A DNA stretch of 64,000 bases from Molanna angustata (taxonomy: Eukaryota; Arthropoda; Insecta; Trichoptera; Molannidae). The stretch is taken from positions 7,831,427-7,895,426 of the forward strand of contig OY754972.1 of assembly GCA_963576475.1 (NCBI GenBank), in the 5' to 3' direction. The translations under genes and the position numbers were made by a program. Positions 58,531 to 64,000 of this stretch are shown here, in pieces (position 1 is the first letter of the stretch; every line of letters begins with the position of its first letter). The notes beneath the pieces were generated by a model. That model did not search any database. It was not told where the DNA came from and saw only the letters and a program-made list of their open reading frames with translations.

Positions 58531-59119
58531 CTAGTTAACACATGAGATCGAACTGTCGAGTATTCATTATTGAATAATCGTACTAAACTATAAATATGTT
58601 AAGATATTTTGTTTTCTATATAAAATGTTATGTATGTATGTTTGTTTGGAGATTACGTATCAAACTATTGAGTCACCGTAGATATTGTATAGTGCATATT
58701 ATTGTGCCTTACAAATTGTATGAAACGATGTCGTTATAAATTAAATTTTTGTAAAAAAAATGTTTGAAATTCAATTATCTAGGGTGTTTCGGGTTTTTTA
58801 GACATTTTTAAAATCTTTGGGAATATCGGCAGTTAAACACATAAATTTATCATAAAAAAAGTATTTTTTTGTAAAAATTTTCGAGAAACTCTTGAATTTA
58901 TTCGAAAAAAAATATTTGAAATTTTTTGTTTGTCTATATTTATACCAACTTTCAGCGTTCTAGATTTTATGGTATTTCAAAAGTCGATAACCCCTGACTG
59001 CACCAAAAATTGGAATTTCTGTGTATAAAAGTTTTGTAGGCCTATAATTTTATTATCTATATATTCTGAAATTTTGAGCTCTGTAAATTGAGCGGATCTC
59101 ATGTGTTACAAGCAACTAG
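58531..59119. mobile_element. Rearranged Hel copy bounded by two inverted 3' ends
   Basis: Starts on plus with CTAGTTAACACATGAGAT (a minus-strand 3' end), runs through the Hel body on minus to GAGCGGATC near 59097, then ends with ATCTCATGTGTTACAAGCAA CTAG then T, a plus-strand 3' end. It has no 5' end. Confidence 0.75.
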
Positions 59120-59479
59120 TATATTTATACACTATGACATAAACTTTTTACTTTTAAATTTACAATAGTGTTATACATTGTAATGTTACCGGGGTCCCCT
59201 TAAACCGGTAGCCTCCTCTGGGGCGGCTGTTACTTCTTCTTATCCACTTGATCCTAACCATAAGAATTCTCCCTTTTTTAACACACCTACACTAACTTGA
59301 AGTTCGATTTAATTGTTTAAATTCCCCCGGTGAGTTATTAAATATTACATCGCAATAATGTGCCCTGACTAGTGTCGGTTCTGCTAAAGAGAAGTGGCCC
59401 CAGAAAACCCAGAAGAAGAAAAATATTCGTGTAACAAATATAAATAACTTTGTGTTGATTTTTGAACTTACACATATCT
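59120..59479. other. Unassigned, GC-richer stretch
   Basis: CCGGGGTCCCCTTAAACCGG near 59190 and GTGGCCCCAGAAAACCCAGAAGAAGAAAA near 59395 stand out; the latter resembles an RTE-type tail, but no coding part precedes it. Confidence 0.35.
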
Positions 59480-59690
59480 TAAAAATCATCAATACTAGAA
59501 CGCTGAAGATATGTTTTATATAAATATAGACAAATATAATATCTCGACTATTTTTTTTAAAACTGTTTCAGGATTTCTCAAACTTTTCTTAAGAAAAACA
59601 TTTTTTTATAAATGTGTTTGACTGACTGTGTGTACTTTTTTTTGAAATATCGAATTTAGTGGCGACATCGTTTCATACAATTTGCATCTT
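59480..59690 (+). mobile_element. Hel internal fragment
   Basis: ACTAGAACGCTGAAGATATG, TTTCAGGATTTCTCAAAC and GAATTTAGTGGCGACATCGT in Hel order, decayed. Confidence 0.6.
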
Positions 59691-59724
59691 TATACATACA
59701 TACACACATTCATAGCAAAAAACT

Positions 59725-60103
59725 AAGTAAAATTTTCTGGCTCTATGCATCAAGCGGAGACACACAAGTTATAAGAGACACACAGATACACACAGAGACA
59801 CAATTCTACTCCGAATCCTGAGTTAATCCATAGAATTCTGAGTTCATCCATAAATATAACATAAAACATTTTTTTAGCCTTGATTAATTACTTATTGTTT
59901 TATATTCATATTAGTTAATAATGCTGTTATTGTCCCAATCAAACCAAATAAATAAATATGCTGCGAAGCCTCTAAGTTGGTGATTTTTGACTTCAAAGTT
60001 GGAAAAACCACGCAAAAAGTCTACTTCTGAATACGATTCACTCACACGGGAATAAGGTCAATACTGTCAATTAAATTCTTTTGAACAAATCGACAGTTTG
60101 GAA
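59725..60103 (-). mobile_element. Hel 5' part, with a LINE tail inserted
   Basis: ACACACAGAGACACAATTCTAC, TATGCTGCGAAGCCTCTAAG, AAGTTGGAAAAACCAC and a terminal ATCGACAGTTTGGA. About 85 bp ending AAACCAAATAAATAAATA (59873-59957) are foreign and look like a LINE 3' end. Confidence 0.65.
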
Positions 60104-60523
60104 TAACATCTCATTATAAGTATGTGAAATCTTATTTATATAATTTGTGTTGAACCTTGATAAATAAATGAACCTATTACTTAGATAAAATGTTTTTATA
60201 CCTAAGTAATTCTGAATAATTTCTTATCATACTTAAATTGAATAAAAATACCCAGTCCATGTTGTCATTTAAAAATACATAATATACTTTTGCTCTCAAT
60301 CTAATACAGACAAGGAAATCCCTGTCTTATTAAAGATATCCCTGTCTTATTGGTCGGGAAAAGACGGTGAACATTCTTTATAACGAATATTTGCCACATA
60401 TATTTATGATGTAAAGAACTCAGGGATTGCATGGCGTTGGCGGACTAAGGTGTTTTCCTTTGTGATTTTCTTTTTTTCATACCCTTATTGTTCTAAACTG
60501 TCTTTAAGTTGGATTTTTTTTGT
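60104..60523. other. No recognised gene
   Basis: AT-rich with a direct repeat of AAATCCCTGTCTTATT / GATATCCCTGTCTTATT at 60316-60350. Nothing else. Confidence 0.45.
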
Positions 60524-60613
60524 TTAATATGTTCTGTAACAATTTTAAGGTTTTTTCGTTAACACAGTGGAAGTTCATAATTATAAAATAGAAGGTTTTA
60601 TTTTAATAAAATA

Positions 60614-61024
60614 GCAAATTTCACCAAGAATCATTTCAAATCCGCTTTCTACACAAATTCAAATCTTCATAAATTATTATTCAATAGCAAAGATAAACAA
60701 GACCCATTGGATAAGAGTGGTGTGTATAGTATTAACTGTAACAATTGCGATGCAGTTTATATTGGTCAATGTGGTAGAGATATAGGAACTCGGATAAAAG
60801 AACACCCAAGAGCTTTCAGAGGGTTATCGGGATACTCTGAGATGGCTGATCATTGCATCGAAAATGATCATTCTTTTAATGTTAATAATGTAAAAGTTTT
60901 ACATTTAGAATCAAAAGGTCGCAAATTAGACGCATTAGAAACTTTAGAAATTAATCGTATAATAAAATCTGGTAGATTACTAGTCAATATTCAAGTTCCT
61001 ATATCTTCACCTTTACTTAAATAA
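60614..61024 (+). pseudogene. Penelope-like GIY-YIG endonuclease, open but lacking the RT
   Basis: The frame is open from about 60614 (FTKNHFKSAFYTN, HKLLFNSKDKQDPLD) into SGVYSINCNNCDAVYIGQCG (GIY-YIG motifs; the first reads GVY), then GTRIKEHPRAFRG, FNVNNVKVLHLESKGRKLDALETLEINR and SPLLK before the stop at 61022. The R of GTRIKEH and the E of ETLEINR fit the nuclease's catalytic residues. The RT that precedes this domain in full PLEs is missing, so the copy cannot move by itself. No frameshifts, unlike PLE1, to which it is a diverged relative. Confidence 0.9.
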
Positions 61025-61532
61025 TTTAGTTTTGTATGCATTAATTGATTTACTTGTTGTTTTTTTATTTATATTTATCGTTTCATTTTCTTATAAATAC
61101 TGTATGTTTATGATATATACTCCCATACCTAGCTATTAATTCTTTTACATTAATAATTTCTACATATACGTATATACATACCTACTTACCTAGTTTTATA
61201 TATTGAAATATGTAAAAAAAAATTTTTTTTAATTTGTTTATATTTATGTTTCATAAATATTACCTATATCAGTTAATTTCTCTACCTTGTTAATATTCTT
61301 TATTCATTCTTATAATAATTGTTGTAGGTATGTATCTGTGCTATTTATTGAACATTTTACCATGTTTAATTAGGTTTTCCCTATTTCTTAGTAATAACTT
61401 GTATTCAACTGTCTTTTCTCTGTATGTATTGACTTTGTATTCCCGACCCCCCCCCCCGTCTCCCTCATACCTCACACACCCCCCATTTGCTATGTAACAT
61501 TTTGTTTTAATTTTGTATTTAGTTTGAATTTT

Positions 61533-61574
61533 GCCTCTGAGGATGCTGGCTGAGTCCAGTGAAAGCGCTAAGGC
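61533..61574 (+). ncRNA. Hammerhead ribozyme core in PLE2
   Basis: Stem I GCCT (61533-61536) pairs with AGGC (61571-61574). Between them are CTGAGGA (CUGANGA box), helix II CTGG-CTGAGT-CCAG, GAAA, then A-GCGC-T as a minimal helix III and the cleavable A (61570). TTTT upstream and AAAA downstream can extend stem I across a small internal loop. All invariant core residues are present. Confidence 0.8.
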
Positions 61575-61658
61575 TTTAAAAATAAAAACTCTTTGTGGAT
61601 TAAAACTTTGTGATTTACTTATTAAAATAAAACCTTCTATTTTATAATATGTTCTGTT

Positions 61659-62555
61659 TTAATTTTGAATAGGCATTCGTTGATTATTGTTTTTTTTTCT
61701 TATTTGTAATGCATTTTTTTATGTATTTATTTTTAATGTTATTTCTAATTTTGTTATTGTATGCTATTTATATTTGTAATGCTATTTTTGTGTATGTTTT
61801 GTTAGTTGGCATTCACTGTTAAAAGTATCATTATTTCAAAATACGGCACAGATTTTTGAAATAATGATACTGGCACAGGTTTTTTACCTAGTGGGATATT
61901 GCAGTTAAGAATATTATTTGTCAATTATGTATGTATGAATAAATGAATGAATAAATATATCTACCTATTATAGGCACTGACAAATGTCAGCGGTTCGTAG
62001 AATACACTGCAAAAAAAAGAATTTATAATGAAACGTTTACTGTTCACAATACAATGTAAAAGACAGCATACATATAATTTATTATTCTAAAGAGCAATAA
62101 AGAAAACTGAACATATCTTTGAATATTTAAGCGTACTTATGTAGTACCTAATGAGAATGTGTCGTGTCATTAGCCCTCGAGAATTACGGTTACACGAGGG
62201 GAATACTCTCGGTCCTGGGCAGTGAAAGACAGCTCCCACACATTGATTAAACTAATCCAGTCACGGATATTTCAGAGTCAGGGAAGACGTTGAAACTAAT
62301 TTATAAGTATACAGCACTGAAAAATTATTTATATATATATTATATAAATTTGAACCAAGCAAAATATATATGATTTGAATTGCGCGCTTATCGTACAGAC
62401 ATACCTACCTAATAATGTTATGAAGTTATTTTACAGACATTTCTTTATTTATAGCAATACTATCACAACGTGTTGAAGTGTATTTTTCACACTAAGTTTT
62501 CAATTATGAATCAGTTAATAACGTTATTATTGGTCATTTTGGTATGTCACAAAAC
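61659..62555. other. No gene; contains one long hairpin and a LINE-like tail
   Basis: The hairpin is listed separately. Near 61925-61960 a GAATAAATGAATGAATAAAT run looks like a LINE 3' tail. Otherwise unassigned. Confidence 0.4.
61824..61871. repeat. Hairpin with 18-bp perfect arms
   Basis: AGTATCATTATTTCAAAA, loop TACGGCACAGAT, then the exact reverse complement. It lies about 100 bp before a LINE-like 3' tail and may be part of that element's 3' UTR. Confidence 0.9.
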
Positions 62556-62662
62556 TAATATTTATTTATTTAATTTATTTATCACACCATTTAAATAATC
62601 GTCATTAAAAATAGATAACTGCTGCCCAACTAGGTATACCTGTTCTAGAGCTAGCAGTGTAG
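62556..62662 (-). mobile_element. LINE 3' end fragment
   Basis: A TTTATTTATTTAATTTATTTA run, ATCACACC and CTGCTGCCCAACTAGG...CTGTTCTAGAGCTAGCAG are the inverse of 6690-6799. Confidence 0.65.
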
Positions 62663-63439
62663 GTATATATTATTATATTTCACAGGAGACATGTAGGTTG
62701 TACCTATTTGCATTTTTAAAAAGTATCTAAACAATATAAACTTAACTATTGTACACATATTAAAAAATGGAATTGGAGTCATCATGATATGCATTTACAT
62801 AATATTGTGTATGTAGGTTTCTTTTAATTTTTATTTGTTAATTGCATAAATAATCTGAAATAGTATCTCTTGGGAATACTGAACTGACAGAGCATAGGTA
62901 TGATCCGTCAGTCATATTACTTTGATATGTCATTTTTATTTGTACATAGTGCTTACATTTTTTTTTGTTGATTTATCTGTCAAAAGAGAATAATTTTCAG
63001 ACGACGAATTTTTTATAGCGATTGAGACATTTTTTAAACTAAAGAACTTCATAACTTTAATTCAAACAAATTATTAAGAATATTTTTGATTGCAAATTTA
63101 ATAATCTGTCAAAGAATTATTACATTGCATGCAAAAATTTTAAGTCAATTTCAATTAAACGCTTTATGAATTATATTTTTTTTATAAACTACGTTATTAA
63201 TTATAATAATAATAATAATATTTATTTATTTTTTCCATAATAAAATACATACAGGAACTTATAGTTGTTGAACATGTAATCAAAATAGTTGTTGGGAAGT
63301 ACCATGTTTTTTAGTTCCTCCAATAAATCTATGTCTATCTAACTAGGAGTAATTCCTGTTTTAAGTAAGGACAATTTTATCACAATTTTAATAACAAGTC
63401 CACTTCTAGCTACATGATTTTCATAATTTCAATAAACAC
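62663..63439. other. No recognised gene
   Basis: AT-rich; includes an AATAATAATAATA run near 63205. Nothing else supported. Confidence 0.45.
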
Positions 63440-63735
63440 ATTTTAAGAATTTAGGACGGTTTGGTAATCCATGCCATCACGGAAAATCCCACAGTAGGGG
63501 GTAACTAGCGACAGATATGCGGGTGTGAATTAACGTACAACCCAAACACGAGTCTCATCTCACCTAAAACGCAAAAACGTATTCAGAATGCGTGGTGAAC
63601 CTCATTACCTACTTGACTATATAAGATGTTATTTTGCTTGTTGTATTTTCGATTTCTCATACATGCTCATCTTGCTAGTAATGCAAAATTTTATACATAA
63701 ATTTCTCAACAGGTATTATGTAGAAAGTGCATACT
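63440..63735 (-). repeat. Dispersed repeat C, inverted copy
   Basis: CCATCACGGAAAATCCCACA, GGGGGTAACTAGCGACAG, GAGTCTCATCTCACCTA, CCTCATTACC, TGTTGTATTTTCGATT and CTCATCTTGCTAGTAATGCA match, in inverse order, repeat C at 395-890 and 26225-26292. Confidence 0.65.
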
Positions 63736-63799
63736 AAGAGTTTCATGACATTGTTTTTGTGTGTATGGTGTATTGTAATAACTTTTGTCTTCTGGGAAT

Positions 63800-64000
63800 C
63801 TTATATCAGACTACTCATAACACACGACAGACAAACTAGATCAGTGACCAACAAACTTTTACGTACAAACAAATTCAACAATGACTATGGACGTAGGACC
63901 GAAGATGTGCTGCTGCCCAAGGTCTGGAACCCCATGCCTGCCAGCTTGAAGCAGTGTGGATCCATCGAGGAATTCAAAAAGAAAGCCAAAGGTTATATAT
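63800..64000 (+). pseudogene. LINE protein C-terminal part, cut by the window edge
   Basis: One frame from about 63828 to the window end is open: ITHDRQTRSVTNKLLRTNKF, then NNDYGRRTEDVLLPKVWNPM, PASLKQCGSIEEFKKKAKGY. The 'R.....LP..WN.LP..L....S...FKKK.K' layout is the C-terminal end of Jockey/R1-type LINE proteins. The upstream RT is not present, so it is a 5'-truncated copy. It may continue past the window. Confidence 0.65.

Larger units (their letters stand above)
60537..61646 (+). mobile_element. Penelope-like element PLE2, 5'-truncated, with terminal inverted repeats
   Basis: A 30-bp perfect inverted repeat (60580-60609 and 61619-61648, core AATAGAAGGTTTTATTTTAA) frames the element; the right one is its 3' end and the left one is attached to the truncated 5' end. 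AATATGTTCTGT occurs just outside on both sides (about 60525-60536 and 61647-61658), a likely target duplication. Contents: linker plus GIY-YIG endonuclease, 3' UTR with a C-rich tract, and a hammerhead core. Confidence 0.85.

Noticed and set aside
59120..59430. RTE 3' end suggested by AGAAGAAGAAAA
   Set aside because: No RTE C-terminal coding sequence precedes it; the tail alone is too short to support a call.

Overview
This 64 kb window looks like transposon-dense, strongly AT-rich intergenic DNA from an arthropod, most likely an insect. The RTE-type LINE resembles RTE elements known from Lepidoptera and other arthropods, but the species cannot be fixed from the sequence. No complete host gene, rRNA or functional tRNA gene was found. 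Most of the recognisable sequence is nested mobile elements and tandem repeats, and only a few short GC-richer stretches (34.5 kb, 36.3-36.9 kb) could be host exons.

The main family is a non-autonomous Helitron-like element of about 1.0-1.2 kb, called 'Hel' here. It has a 5' TCCAACTGTCGA end, a matching TCGACAGTTGGA near the 3' end, a small 3' hairpin, and a CTAG terminus always followed by T. At least fifteen copies or fragments lie between 2.7 and 60 kb, on both strands. Other elements landed in them: a Jockey-like LINE in the 8.0-10.1 kb copy, a second LINE in the 57.0-58.5 kb copy, an RTE in the 45.7 kb copy, and a (TA)n array plus an LTR retrotransposon in the 46.7-56.4 kb copy.

Region by region: 0-7.7 kb has a dispersed repeat ('C') with a 3-unit tandem array, a Hel copy, a foldback element, tRNA-derived SINEs and a (TG)n tract. 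8-12.6 kb has Hel copies with LINE fragments. 13.5-13.9 kb is an 18-bp minisatellite. 16.2-19.9 kb is a large 20-bp minisatellite whose unit matches the YY1/PHO binding motif. It is interrupted by a GC-rich island and lies between two direct copies of repeat 'B'. The second B copy is split by a LINE fragment, a Penelope-like element (PLE) and a full-length RTE retrotransposon with an intact 983-residue EN-RT frame. 27.5-31.6 kb holds two opposed PIF/Harbinger-like elements around a Hel copy with a 283-bp perfect palindrome. 32.3-33.3 kb is a second foldback element containing six 81-bp repeats. 37.7-40.5 kb has a LINE fragment, an inverted-repeat element and long TA arrays. 41-46 kb is a run of Hel copies. 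47.4-55.8 kb is an LTR retrotransposon with almost identical LTRs but a gutted interior. 57-60 kb has more Hel copies. 60.5-61.66 kb is a second PLE, and the right edge cuts into a LINE.

The most interesting points are two complete hammerhead ribozyme cores in the two PLEs, the YY1/PHO-like satellite, the Hel family's 5' hairpin with compensatory changes between copies, the intact RTE with its 6-bp target duplication, and the LTR element embedded in a TA microsatellite that itself seems to have grown from a short motif inside a Helitron.
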